Assembly (NCBI GenBank): GCA_016715205.1
Contig: JADKBC010000002.1
Span: 124,001 to 188,000 of the forward strand
From: Holophaga sp.
GTDB taxonomy: Bacteria > Acidobacteriota > Holophagae > Holophagales > Holophagaceae
Reading direction: 5' to 3'
DNA length: 64,000 nt
Positions 1 through 7,838 of the stretch are shown piece after piece. Every line of letters begins with the position of its first letter. Positions within the stretch are counted from its first letter, which is position 1. The position numbers and the translations under genes are program-made. The notes under the pieces are model-generated. The model made no database searches, was not told the origin of the DNA, and was given only the letters and a program-made list of their open reading frames with translations.

Positions 1-957
1 AAACAGAAGGGAATCCCAGAGGGCCACCAGTTGTCGCAGCAGGAGCAGCGCCATCATGCCCGTGCCCAGCCAGAGGGCGACCGCATCCTGCCCCTGGCGC
101 AAATGGGAGATGCGGTAAATGATCATCGGCAGCGCCATCAAAAAGGGCAGGTACGGCAAGAGCAGGCTGCTCAGGCGCGCAGCCTTTGTGGCAGGCAGGG
201 ATTCCGCAGGCAGGGGCGCCAAGGCCGCCAGCAGGTAGAGGCTGGCGATCAAGAGGAAGAGGGCATCCATGGGATGCCCAGCGTGGTAGAGGCCCCGCAG
301 ATCCAGGCCAATCCAGGCCAGATTGCCGGCACTCACCAGGAAAAAGGCCGCGAGCATCCAGCCCAGGGCATTGGCAAAGCGGCCCGAGGCATTCAGACCG
401 CGATAGATGGCCAGGCCCATGAGCAGGGCGTAATCCAGGAAGACCAGGAGGTGGGCGGCTTTTTGGGAGAGGGAAAGGGGTGATTTGGCGATGAGGTCAC
501 CCAAGCCCATGAGCCAGAACACGAGCAGAAGGGAATTGGTGAAGAGCAGCGCATCCAGAAATTCCCGCCAGCGCAAGGCCCTGCCAGGATTGGTGGGCCA
601 ACAGAACACCGCAATTCCCTGCAACACGGGCCCTGCGAGGTTGAGAACGAAACCTACGCTGGGTGCTAGGCGGAACCAAGGCAGGCCCTGTTTCGCCAGG
701 AGATTCGCCGTCATCAAGGCGCCGTGAAGGAAGACCGCCAGGGCCAGGAACAGGAAGAAGAAACGACCAGGCCCTCCGGCCCGGGTGCGGTGGAGGAAGC
801 AGCCCACCGCCACCAGAGAAAGCACGATGGTTGCTGAATCCACGAAGAGGATGCGCGCGGGAAGGGCTAACAGCAGGCTGAAACAACCCAGACAAAGCGT
901 TCCCGCAAGCACGGAAATGGCCAGGCGTGAAAAGGAAGGGGCTTGTTTTAGGGGCAT
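1..957 (-). CDS. membrane histidine kinase paralog, N-terminal part (3' end outside window)
   Basis: The frame is open from position 957 to the window edge (319 codons), so only the N-terminal membrane half is seen. It aligns along its whole length with the next gene (1078-2823). Shared blocks include WREFLDALLFT, the YRGLNASGRFA segment, HPMDALFLLI and ALWLGTGMMALLLLRQLVALWDS, spread over about eight hydrophobic segments. By comparison, the missing part should hold the HisKA and ATPase domains and the protein should sit in the inner membrane as a sensor kinase; that is inference. An in-frame ATG at 966 is an alternative start. I prefer 957 because the TCCAATG context matches the paralog start. 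The ligand is unknown. Confidence 0.75.
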   Translation of the reverse strand, partial: MPLKQAPSFSRLAISVLAGTLCLGCFSLLLALPARILFVDSATIVLSLVAVGCFLHRTRAGGPGRFFFLFLALAVFLHGALMTANLLAKQGLPWFRLAPSVGFVLNLAGPVLQGIAVFCWPTNPGRALRWREFLDALLFTNSLLLVFWLMGLGDLIAKSPLSLSQKAAHLLVFLDYALLMGLAIYRGLNASGRFANALGWMLAAFFLVSAGNLAWIGLDLRGLYHAGHPMDALFLLIASLYLLAALAPLPAESLPATKAARLSSLLLPYLPFLMALPMIIYRISHLRQGQDAVALWLGTGMMALLLLRQLVALWDSLLF

Positions 958-983
958 TGGAGCCATCAAGGTTTGGGCTGGAT

Positions 984-1026
984 CATCCTTGAATGTGCCG
1001 TCGCGGAATACAAGCAGAATTCAAGG
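984..1026. repeat. upstream repeat copy 1 of the duplicated kinase unit
   Basis: This 43-base stretch lies just upstream of the truncated kinase gene. It matches 2843-2885, upstream of the second kinase gene, at 37 of 43 positions. Its ends, catccttgaatgtg and tacaagcagaattca, are identical in both copies. It shows that the duplication took in the 5' flanking region as well as the coding region. Confidence 0.75.
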
Positions 1027-1077
1027 ATTCGCCACGAATTTCAGATTGGTGAGGCAATACGCTCGCCCAGATGGGTT

Positions 1078-2823
1078 TTACGAAATGGGAGTCTCTGCAA
1101 CTGAAACCATTGGAAAACTAAGGGTGAAGATGGTTCCAACGCCAACCGCACTTTCTACCTGGATGGAGGCCCCGCATTCATCTGCGATCGCCTTGACTGA
1201 TGCGAGGCCAAGGCCCGTGCCTTTGCCGGGCTCCTTGGTGGTAAAGAAGGCTACAAACAAGTGCTTAAGATTGTCCTCGGAGATTCCGGTCCCAGTGTCT
1301 GCGATGGAAAGGATGGCCCGGGCTCCATCGGTTCCTTCGGATCGTTTGGTGCCAATCCGGAGGGTTCCTCCCTTAGGCATGGCATCCCTGGCATTGGCTA
1401 CCAAGTTCACAAGAACCTGTTCGATCTGGATAGGGTCCACTTCCAGAAAGAGGGGCTCTGGCCCAAGGTCCCACTGCACCCGTACTGATGCGGTGGCAAG
1501 TTTTTCCAGAAGCTTTGAAATCCCCTGGACCCGCTCTCGAAGATCGAAAAGTTGGGGCTGGTTTTCTCCTCGTCGGCCAAAGGTCATGAGTTTCTTGACC
1601 AGGTCACCGGCCTGAGTTGCGGCCTTCCGCATCGTGTCCAGATCTTTTCGGGCGGGCGAATGATGGTTGGGTTCCAATTCTTCTTCGAGTAGATCCGTGG
1701 ACATGGTGACCACTGACAGCAGGTTGTTGAGATCGTGGGCAAGGCCTGCACCGAGGGTAGCCAATAGGTTCATCCTCTGCGTTCGGAGCAGCATCGCCTG
1801 GCTTTCCTCCAGGGCCAGCGTGCGCTGGTGGACCTGAAGCTCAAGGCTGCGTGAGAAATTCATGGAATCCCAGAGTGCGACAAGTTGGCGGAGCAGTAGG
1901 ATGCAGATCATCCCCGTCCCTAGCCAAAGGGCAACGGAATCCTGTTGAACAGCTCGATGGGCAAAGCGGTGAAAGACCAGGGGCAAGGCCAAGAGCAGGG
2001 GCAGGTAGGGCATCAGTAGGCTGGCAAATCGGGATCGCCTCTTTTCCACTTCAGGAGTTGGCAGGACAGGTGCCAGAGCTGCAAGTAGGTAGAACGCGCG
2101 AATGAGCAGCCCCAGGGAATCCATGGGATGCCCCGGGTAATAGTTGTTCCGGAGCAAGAGCGCAACGAAGATCAGGTCTCCAGCGCTGGCCACAATGAAG
2201 GCCGCGAGAATCCAGCCAAGGGGGCTTGCAAAGCGCCCCGGTGCGTTCAGCCCTCGGTAAATTGTCAGGCCCATGATCAGGGCGTAGGTCAGAAAAAAAG
2301 AAAGCTCTGCAATTTTCTGGTGAAAGGGCAGGGGTGCCTCTGCAAACAGGCCTCCAAGCCCCAGGAGCCAGAAAACCAGGAATACAGAAATCGTAAAGAG
2401 CAAAGCATCTAGACATTCCCGCCATCGGAAAGAAAGACCAGGGGTCGAGGTTGGCCAGGTGAATACGGCTGCGCCAAGGAGGGCAGGTACGGTGAGATCA
2501 AGCCATAACCGCAGGTTGAATCCGAAATCCATCCAGGGGAAATAGCATTCTGCCAGCAGCTTGATGAGCGTTAATGCGCTGTGGAGCAGCAGGGCAAAGG
2601 CCACGAGATAGAAGGATGTCCGTGTATTTCCGCCTGCACGGGCGCGACGGAGGAAGAGCCAGGCTGCGGTAAGGGCAATGGCGATCGAAAAGGCGGCCAT
2701 TAGGAACCCACGTGTCCAAAGGGGCAGCAGTAAGCAAATGAACCCAAGGGTGGTGGTACCTGCAAACACCCAGCCTACCGAACGGGCAAAAGAGGCGGGC
2801 CATTTCGCGAGGAATGGGAGCAT
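1078..2823 (-). CDS. membrane-bound sensor histidine kinase
   Basis: A 581-residue protein. Residues 1 to about 315 hold about eight hydrophobic segments. They are followed by a helical linker (LELQVHQRTLALEESQAML) and a HisKA domain with the phospho-acceptor His in AHDLNNLL near residue 362. The HATPase_c domain shows the N box NLVANARDA (about 475), the G1 box ADTGTGIS (about 510) and the G2 box GKGTGLGLAS (about 533). All catalytic boxes are present, so it is probably active. The ATG at 2823 is chosen because AGAAGG lies four bases upstream; a longer frame to 2934 would run into ruvX. No response regulator is adjacent. It is a tandem paralog of the gene at 1-957. The membrane part matches no sensor domain I can name. 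Confidence 0.85.
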   Translation of the reverse strand: MLPFLAKWPASFARSVGWVFAGTTTLGFICLLLPLWTRGFLMAAFSIAIALTAAWLFLRRARAGGNTRTSFYLVAFALLLHSALTLIKLLAECYFPWMDFGFNLRLWLDLTVPALLGAAVFTWPTSTPGLSFRWRECLDALLFTISVFLVFWLLGLGGLFAEAPLPFHQKIAELSFFLTYALIMGLTIYRGLNAPGRFASPLGWILAAFIVASAGDLIFVALLLRNNYYPGHPMDSLGLLIRAFYLLAALAPVLPTPEVEKRRSRFASLLMPYLPLLLALPLVFHRFAHRAVQQDSVALWLGTGMICILLLRQLVALWDSMNFSRSLELQVHQRTLALEESQAMLLRTQRMNLLATLGAGLAHDLNNLLSVVTMSTDLLEEELEPNHHSPARKDLDTMRKAATQAGDLVKKLMTFGRRGENQPQLFDLRERVQGISKLLEKLATASVRVQWDLGPEPLFLEVDPIQIEQVLVNLVANARDAMPKGGTLRIGTKRSEGTDGARAILSIADTGTGISEDNLKHLFVAFFTTKEPGKGTGLGLASVKAIADECGASIQVESAVGVGTIFTLSFPMVSVAETPIS

Positions 2824-2842
2824 TGGACCTTCTAGAGGCAAC

Positions 2843-2885
2843 CATCCTTGAATGTGTCGCCACAGATTACAAGCAGAATTCAGGG
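2843..2885. repeat. upstream repeat copy 2 of the duplicated kinase unit
   Basis: This copy matches 984-1026 (37 of 43 bases) and lies directly upstream of the second kinase gene, overlapping the last codons of ruvX. A shared promoter or leader for the two kinase genes is the simplest reading. I see no clear -35/-10 pair in it. Confidence 0.7.
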
Positions 2886-3320
2886 TTCCAGTCGATCGAT
2901 GGGGATTCTGCGAGCGCGCCGCTCCTCCAGCCATTCCTGCAGCAGCACGGCGGCGGCGGCGGCGTCGAGCTTGGCTTTGCGGTCCTTGGCCTTCACACCG
3001 CGCTGGGCGAGCAGTCGTTCCGCTTCCATGCTAGTGAGATGTTCGTCGAGGAACCGCAGGGGCAGACCGGTGCGCGCGGCGAGGGCCTCGCCAAAGGCTT
3101 TGGCCAGGGGCGCGGTGGCGCTTTCAAGGCCGTCCTTGTGACGGGGCAGCCCCACCAGGAGGCCCTGGACGTATTCAGCCTTCACAAGCTGCACGAGCTT
3201 GGCCAGGGTGGCTTCATCCGCCATGGGCCAAACCTCAAAGGGCGAGGCGAGCATTTCCAACTCGTCGCAAAAGGCGAGGCCGATCTTCTTGGTGCCATGG
3301 TCGATGGAAAGCCAGCGCAT
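2880..3320 (-). CDS. ruvX: RuvX/YqgF family putative pre-16S rRNA nuclease / Holliday junction resolvase-like
   Basis: 146 residues, the normal length for the family. It opens with the RNase H-like strand SIDHGTKKIGLAF, where Asp7 is the expected first metal ligand. It continues with LLVGLPRHKDG, FLDEHLTSMEAERLL and a C-terminal KLDAAAAAVLLQEWLE segment with the late catalytic Asp. In E. coli this cytoplasmic family processes the 5' end of 16S rRNA; a resolvase role has been proposed for some members. The gene is divergent from ogt with only 17 bases between start codons. Upstream of its ATG lies TAGGAT six bases away, which could be a leaderless -10 box or an AGGATGG ribosome site. Confidence 0.9.
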   Translation of the reverse strand: MRWLSIDHGTKKIGLAFCDELEMLASPFEVWPMADEATLAKLVQLVKAEYVQGLLVGLPRHKDGLESATAPLAKAFGEALAARTGLPLRFLDEHLTSMEAERLLAQRGVKAKDRKAKLDAAAAAVLLQEWLEERRARRIPIDRLEP

Positions 3321-3337
3321 GCTGCCATCCTAACGCC
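3321..3337. promoter_or_regulatory. 17-bp divergent intergenic region between ruvX and ogt
   Basis: Only 17 bases separate the two start codons. On the minus strand TAGGAT sits six bases before the ruvX ATG. On the plus strand TGC-CATCCT (an extended -10-like string) ends six bases before the ogt ATG. Both fit the leaderless spacing seen at ftsQ and trmH in this window. With so little room, the promoters must overlap each other and the start of the opposite gene. Confidence 0.35.
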
Positions 3338-3820
3338 ATGACAGAGTGGACCGCCTTTCAAACGGAGCTTGGCTGGATCGCCCTGGCCTGGGATGAGATT
3401 GGCCTCCGTTATCTCCGCTTCACGGGCCCCGAACCACCCGAGGTGAAGTTGAGCCCTCTTCCAGGCTGGGTGCAGCAGGTGGTGGATGCCCTTGCCTGGC
3501 ATCTGGCGGGCAGTCCTCAGGATTTCCACACCTTCCCCGTGAACCTGGACGGGTTCACCCCCTTCACACAACGGGTGTTGGAAGCCCTGCGCACCACACA
3601 ACCCGGTGAGACTCTCACCTATGGCCAACTGGCCCGGATGGCAGGCTCGCCCGGGGCTTCCCGTGCCGTGGGCCAAGTGATGGCGAAGAATCCTCTGCCC
3701 ATTCTCATCCCCTGTCATCGGGTGGTGGGAGCCAGCGGACCCGGTGGGTTCAGCCTGTTTGGCAGCCTGGAAACCAAGGAACGGCTGATGGCGTTGGAAG
3801 TGCCTCGGCCCATCTGGTGA
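3338..3820 (+). CDS. ogt: methylated-DNA--protein-cysteine methyltransferase
   Basis: 160 residues. The C-terminal half carries the active-site signature IPCHRVVGASG, with the methyl-acceptor Cys near residue 126. It is preceded by GETLTYGQLARMAGSPGASRAVGQVMAKNPLP, the helix-turn-helix and Asn-hinge region typical of Ogt/AGT proteins (quoted here only as a landmark). The protein repairs O6-methylguanine in one suicidal transfer in the cytoplasm. The N-terminal domain is short and divergent. The gene stops eight bases before murB and probably shares its transcript. No Ada-type regulatory domain is present. Confidence 0.92.
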   Translation: MTEWTAFQTELGWIALAWDEIGLRYLRFTGPEPPEVKLSPLPGWVQQVVDALAWHLAGSPQDFHTFPVNLDGFTPFTQRVLEALRTTQPGETLTYGQLARMAGSPGASRAVGQVMAKNPLPILIPCHRVVGASGPGGFSLFGSLETKERLMALEVPRPIW

Positions 3821-3828
3821 AATACTGA

Positions 3829-4719
3829 ATGCCCATGCTGCACCCGCTTCCCGATGACCTGCTGAAGCTTCCCCATCGCCGGGAAGTGCCCTTTGCGCGC
3901 CTGACGACCTTGGGTGTGGGCGGCGTTTGTCATTGGCTTTTCGAGCCCACCACTGAAGCCGAAGCCAGTCAGTTTGTGCGGACGTGTCATCGCGAAGGCC
4001 TGGAATTCCGTGTGCTGGGTGGAGGTTCCAATCTGGTGGTGTTGGGGGATGTGACGGCTCCGGTGCTGCGGCTGCGTTTGCCGTTTGCGGTCGAGTGCCA
4101 CGGCACGGAAATGACCGCACCCGCCAGCCACGGCCACATCGCCTTGGCGGAGGCTGCGGCGCAGGCGGGCCTTTCGGGGCTGGAATGGGCCAGTGGCATA
4201 CCGGGCAGTCTGGGTGGCGCCATCCGCATGAACGCAGGAGCCTACGGCCATGAATGGGTGCAGGTGCTCATCCGCTACCGCTTTTTGACGCCCGAAGGCG
4301 AATTGATCGAGAAGGCGCCTGAGCCCGGTGAATTCCAATACCGGAAAAGCTGGTTTGGCCGCGAGCATGTGGTGCTTTCCGCCACGGCGAGTCTGGTGGA
4401 AGGCGACCCCGCGCGCATCCGCGCTCAGGTAGCTGAATACCGCGGGCGGCGCGGCACCAGCCAGCCCCTTTCCAAACGAAATGCAGGGTGCATTTTTAAA
4501 AATCCACCGGGAGCCAGCGCAGGTCGTCTCATTGATGCTGCGGGCCTCAAGGGGATGCGCGTCGGTGATGCGGAAGTGAGTGTGGAGCATGGCAATTTTC
4601 TGGTGAATCTGGGGCATGCTCGGGCCGAGGACTTCGCCGAACTGATGGCCCAGGTGCGCGATCAGGTGCGGGCCACCCATGGGGTGGAGCTGGAGCCCGA
4701 AGTGGAGATCTGGCGGTAG
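3829..4719 (+). CDS. murB: UDP-N-acetylenolpyruvoylglucosamine reductase
   Basis: 296 residues. The FAD-binding part shows TTLGVGG, LGGGSNLVV (about residue 62) and GIPGSLGGAIRMNAGAYG. The C-terminal MurB domain shows KRNAGCIFKNPPG and a late Glu in EPEVEIW. MurB reduces UDP-GlcNAc-enolpyruvate to UDP-MurNAc with NADPH in peptidoglycan precursor synthesis. The residue that protonates the intermediate is Ser in E. coli; here the aligned position is Cys (about 220), a known variant in many phyla. An ATG six bases downstream (3835) is an alternative start. In many genomes murB sits directly before ftsQ; here plsY and a fusion gene on the other strand lie between. Confidence 0.95.
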   Translation: MPMLHPLPDDLLKLPHRREVPFARLTTLGVGGVCHWLFEPTTEAEASQFVRTCHREGLEFRVLGGGSNLVVLGDVTAPVLRLRLPFAVECHGTEMTAPASHGHIALAEAAAQAGLSGLEWASGIPGSLGGAIRMNAGAYGHEWVQVLIRYRFLTPEGELIEKAPEPGEFQYRKSWFGREHVVLSATASLVEGDPARIRAQVAEYRGRRGTSQPLSKRNAGCIFKNPPGASAGRLIDAAGLKGMRVGDAEVSVEHGNFLVNLGHARAEDFAELMAQVRDQVRATHGVELEPEVEIWR

Positions 4720-4722
4720 AGC

Positions 4723-6312
4723 TCAGTGCCCCAGTTCCCTCCAGACCTCCTTCAGCACCCGTTGAAGTGCGGCCATATCTTCCTCAGGATGAGGCACCAT
4801 CAGGCAGATCTGGATCCAGTTGCGGGTGCGCAGGTAGCCACTCTGCCAGCCCAATTGGATGTTCCGGGCCAGGGCGGCTTCGCCAAGGGCCTGGGCTGAA
4901 ATACTGGGTGGTAGTGCCAAGGTGATGGCGCAGGGATGCGCGTGTTCCGCCGGGGCGAGAACGGGCATGCCGAGGGAAAGGCAGTATTGGCGAAGCTCCT
5001 GGGCCTGCCGGGCCAAGGCCTCAAAGGGTTTGTGCTGCTCAAAGCGATGGAGGGCTTCGGAGAGAGCTCCCACCAGATTCGAACTGTGGGTAAAGGGCGT
5101 TCCCTCGCACTGATCCCAGGTGCCCAGATCCAGGTAGCGCGGCAGGCGCTCGGAGGGCGCCAGGGAACGATCATGAAAGACAATGGCCAGTCCTGGGTAG
5201 GCGGCCAAAGCCTTGCCGCTGGTGGCGGCCGCCAAGCGAACACCGTCAAGACTGAGTGGGAGCGCGCCGAGGGTGCTGACGCAATCCAAGGCCAGATCGG
5301 CACCCTGGGCACGACAGAGCGATTTCAATGCCTCGAGGGGATTGAGTATGCCGGTGCTGGTTTCGCCATGAACGGCCCACACCCAGCGGACCTGGGGCGC
5401 CTGATTCATGGCCGTGGCGGCCACATCCAAGTGCAGAGGTTCGCCCCAGGTGGTCTGAAGCGCACGGTGGTTCAAGTTCCACCGACGGGCCTGCTCCAGC
5501 AGGCGCTCACCAAATTCACCGTTGCTGATGACCAGGCCAGGCCCGTCCAACAAGGAGAGTTGAGCCGCTACGGCTTCATTGGCTAGGGTGCCACTGCCCA
5601 GCAGGACCTGAACGTGTTGGGCCCCCGCAAGGGTCTTGAGTTGCACCCGAGTCGTTTCAAATCTTTGACGAAATTCTGGGCCGCGATGATAGCGAGCGGG
5701 TTGGGTCAAGGCCTTCCGCACGGCGGCGGAGATGGGCACCGGACCAGGCAGAAAGTTCAATGGTTCAGCGAGGTCGGCATACCGGGAAAGAAAGGTGTCC
5801 GTGCGCAAATACATCGGCTGGTAGGGCGCTTGGTTTGTGCCCACCAAGGGGCCGAAGGCTTCAAAGCCCATGTGGCGGTACAGCTTGAGCTGGCGGAGGG
5901 TCCCTGAAATCACGGCCAGGTCATGGCCCTGGCGCAGGCATTCCCGGGCGGTCAGTGCCATCAGGCCGTGAAATACGCCAGGGCGGCGGTGTTCGGGCTT
6001 GACGGCCAAGAGGCGAATTTCGCAAACGGATCGGTGAGGCGGCAAATGCTGGTTCAGGTTGGGGACCTTTTCATCCAGGCTGAAGGGACGGTGGTCCCGC
6101 ACCGCGAGCATGCCCACCAGGACCTGATTCTGGAGCGCCACCAGATATTGATTTTCATCATGGAAGCGGTCCCGAATGCGGCCATCGGGGCGCGGGGCAT
6201 GCTGGGGGATCTCCCGGGCGAACGTCTCGTGGTTCAGGCGTTCGATGGCCTCGAATTCCCAAGGCTCGGTGGCAGGTTTGAAGTGGTACGAGGTTTCCAC
6301 GGGATCACTCAA
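4723..6312 (-). CDS. fusion of GNAT/autoinducer-synthase-like acyltransferase and class V aminotransferase
   Basis: 529 residues in two parts. Residues 1 to about 185 form an acyltransferase-like fold resembling LuxI/FeeM-type N-acyl synthases. It has RLNHETFAREIPQH, the acidic FHDEN element, GMLAVRDHRPF and CEIRLLAVKPEHR, then a GNAT-like tail LKLYRHMGFEAFG. Residues from about 188 form a PLP-dependent class V aminotransferase: LPGPVPIS, YHRGPEFRQRFE, SGTLANEA, HGETSTGILNP, and the likely Schiff-base Lys in ATSGKALAAYPG near 365. It starts with TTG four bases inside the end of plsY (TTGA), suggesting translational coupling; a GTG at 6300 is an alternative. The substrate is unknown. One possibility is an amino-group-containing product made by one domain and acylated by the other. 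Confidence 0.8.
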   Translation of the reverse strand: MSDPVETSYHFKPATEPWEFEAIERLNHETFAREIPQHAPRPDGRIRDRFHDENQYLVALQNQVLVGMLAVRDHRPFSLDEKVPNLNQHLPPHRSVCEIRLLAVKPEHRRPGVFHGLMALTARECLRQGHDLAVISGTLRQLKLYRHMGFEAFGPLVGTNQAPYQPMYLRTDTFLSRYADLAEPLNFLPGPVPISAAVRKALTQPARYHRGPEFRQRFETTRVQLKTLAGAQHVQVLLGSGTLANEAVAAQLSLLDGPGLVISNGEFGERLLEQARRWNLNHRALQTTWGEPLHLDVAATAMNQAPQVRWVWAVHGETSTGILNPLEALKSLCRAQGADLALDCVSTLGALPLSLDGVRLAAATSGKALAAYPGLAIVFHDRSLAPSERLPRYLDLGTWDQCEGTPFTHSSNLVGALSEALHRFEQHKPFEALARQAQELRQYCLSLGMPVLAPAEHAHPCAITLALPPSISAQALGEAALARNIQLGWQSGYLRTRNWIQICLMVPHPEEDMAALQRVLKEVWRELGH

Positions 6313-6908
6313 GCGTTTACAGCAGATGTTGGTGTTTCTTCAGTTCTCGCTTTTAGGGTGTGAAGGTGAGTTCCGACCAGGAACACCGCCAGCAGGGAAA
6401 ACTCGGTGCAGTCCTGCCAGGTCAAGCCCAGGGGACGGCGGAGGAACCAGGCCAGTACGGGGCTGACTACCACGGCCAACATACCCCCCCGCTTGAAATT
6501 GCGCGCCGCCGCCCAGCCGATCAGCAGGGGAATGGCGACCACGGCCGTGAGCAGGGGTGAAAGGGCCATCAGGGCGCCCACGGCCGGAGAAATGCCCCGT
6601 CCTCCGTGAAACCGGAGCTGGATTGGCCACACATGGCCCGCCACCACCAGCAGCATGGCGCTGGGGGCGGCCCAGGGCCCAGGCGCGAGCAGGCGAGCCA
6701 GGAGAACAGCCGCCAAGCCTTTGGCGAGATCTAGAAAAAAGGTCAGGGCAAAGGCCCAGGGGCCGAGGTGGCGTCCGACATTGCGGGCACCGGTGCTGCC
6801 GCTACCCGCCTGGCGCAGATCCAGGCCCTTCCACCGCGCCAGGTAAAAACCGGCGGAAAGGCAGCCGAGAGCATAGGCGAGCAACAGGACCAGAAAAATG
6901 GGGGGCAT
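6309..6908 (-). CDS. plsY: glycerol-3-phosphate acyltransferase PlsY
   Basis: 199 residues with five to six membrane helices. The three PlsY motifs are visible: GSGSTGARNVGRHLG (about residue 36), GHVWPIQLRFHGGRG (about 100) and a late GTHLHT. PlsY transfers acyl groups from acyl-phosphate to glycerol-3-phosphate in the inner membrane, the first step of phospholipid synthesis. It is transcribed away from ftsQ, with 69 bases between the starts, and its last four bases overlap the TTG of the downstream fusion gene. The ATG at 6908 is chosen because it begins the first helix; longer frames would enter ftsQ. Confidence 0.93.
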   Translation of the reverse strand: MPPIFLVLLLAYALGCLSAGFYLARWKGLDLRQAGSGSTGARNVGRHLGPWAFALTFFLDLAKGLAAVLLARLLAPGPWAAPSAMLLVVAGHVWPIQLRFHGGRGISPAVGALMALSPLLTAVVAIPLLIGWAAARNFKRGGMLAVVVSPVLAWFLRRPLGLTWQDCTEFSLLAVFLVGTHLHTLKARTEETPTSAVNA

Positions 6909-6962
6909 GGCGCAAATGCTGGCGCCAAGGCGGGATCCCGTCAAGCTCTTGAGCCCTTCCCC

Positions 6963-6971
6963 TGGTACCCT
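6963..6971 (+). promoter_or_regulatory. extended -10 box six bases before ftsQ ATG (candidate leaderless promoter)
   Basis: The string TGG-TACCCT is an extended -10 element (TGnTAnnnT). It ends six bases before the ftsQ ATG at 6978, so transcription would start at or next to the start codon. No Shine-Dalgarno sequence lies between. The same string with one change, TGGTACACT, occurs with identical spacing at 31795. I see no good -35 box. Confidence 0.45.
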
Positions 6972-6977
6972 GGAACC

Positions 6978-7772
6978 ATGGCCCTCCTGAAACGACCCCG
7001 ACCCTATCGGCCCTGGCTCCCCTGGGCGCGGGTGTTGCTGGTTGCCGTGCTGGTGGCAGGGGCTGGCTGGGGCGTGCTGGAACTTGGCCAACGCTACCTT
7101 GGGCTGCAGCGCCTCACTATTGAACAGGTGGCCATCACAGGGTGCCGGGGCGAGCGCTTGGCCGAAGTGCAGCGGGTGGCTAACGAGCTTTGCCTGGGCA
7201 AACCACTCTTCTGGTTCGATGCCGAAAAGCTTCGCCACAACCTGGAATCCCATCGTTGGGTGAAGGGATTGATCATCCGGCGGGATCCTCCCGACCGCTT
7301 AAGCCTTGTGATTGAAGAGCGCCAACCCTTGCTGTGGCTGGTGCGGCCCACGGGCGTGTTTCTACTGGCCGATGATGGCGTCATTCTCGATCGCGTGAAT
7401 CAAAGCAACTTATTGCCCATTCCCGTGGTGGCTGACCCCAAAAGCCAAACGGACGAAGCCATGGTGGCCATCATCCAACTGGCCTCGGTTCTGCGGGATC
7501 ACCAGAAGGATTTCTACGAACGTCTTTCGGAACTGCGCTGGGGTCCCCGGGGGCCGGAAGTGTTCCTGGAAGGGCTTCCCGCGCCGATTTTCCTTTCCCG
7601 CCAGGACCCCGCTAAAAATATCCCGGATTTTCAGGCCATTTATCTCGAACGGTACGCAAAAAGTCCCGATCTGGCCCGGGTCCGCTACTTCGATCTGCGC
7701 TGGGACGGGGATGTGGTGGCCGGGGACCTGGAAACAGCCCTGCCCCCCAAGGCCGTGGGTGATCACCGCTGA
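6978..7772 (+). CDS. ftsQ: cell division protein FtsQ/DivIB
   Basis: 264 residues: a short basic cytoplasmic tail, one membrane helix (about residues 16-36), then a POTRA domain starting at LTIEQVAITGCRGERLAEVQ and a beta domain with DPPDRLSLVIEERQPLLWLV. It is a bitopic inner-membrane divisome protein that links early Z-ring proteins to the septal peptidoglycan machinery. Identity rests on the domain pattern and on lying directly before ftsA and ftsZ. The ATG at 6978 is the only start that places the basic tail before the helix. It lacks a ribosome site but has the leaderless -10 box described above. Confidence 0.88.
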   Translation: MALLKRPRPYRPWLPWARVLLVAVLVAGAGWGVLELGQRYLGLQRLTIEQVAITGCRGERLAEVQRVANELCLGKPLFWFDAEKLRHNLESHRWVKGLIIRRDPPDRLSLVIEERQPLLWLVRPTGVFLLADDGVILDRVNQSNLLPIPVVADPKSQTDEAMVAIIQLASVLRDHQKDFYERLSELRWGPRGPEVFLEGLPAPIFLSRQDPAKNIPDFQAIYLERYAKSPDLARVRYFDLRWDGDVVAGDLETALPPKAVGDHR

Positions 7773-7784
7773 TTGCGGCCAGCC

Positions 7785-7814
7785 TCGAAATTCGGCCTTC
7801 CCTGCGGCTATGAT
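7785..7814 (+). promoter_or_regulatory. candidate promoter for ftsA
   Basis: TCGAAA (7785-7790) and TATGAT (7809-7814) are separated by 18 bases, a fair -35/-10 pair. They lie in the 66-base gap between ftsQ and ftsA. A clear ribosome site (AGGAATTAGGA) follows before the ATG at 7839. This would give ftsA-ftsZ expression beyond read-through from ftsQ. Confidence 0.4.
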
Positions 7815-7838
7815 CTAGGAAAGGAATTAGGAACCCAC

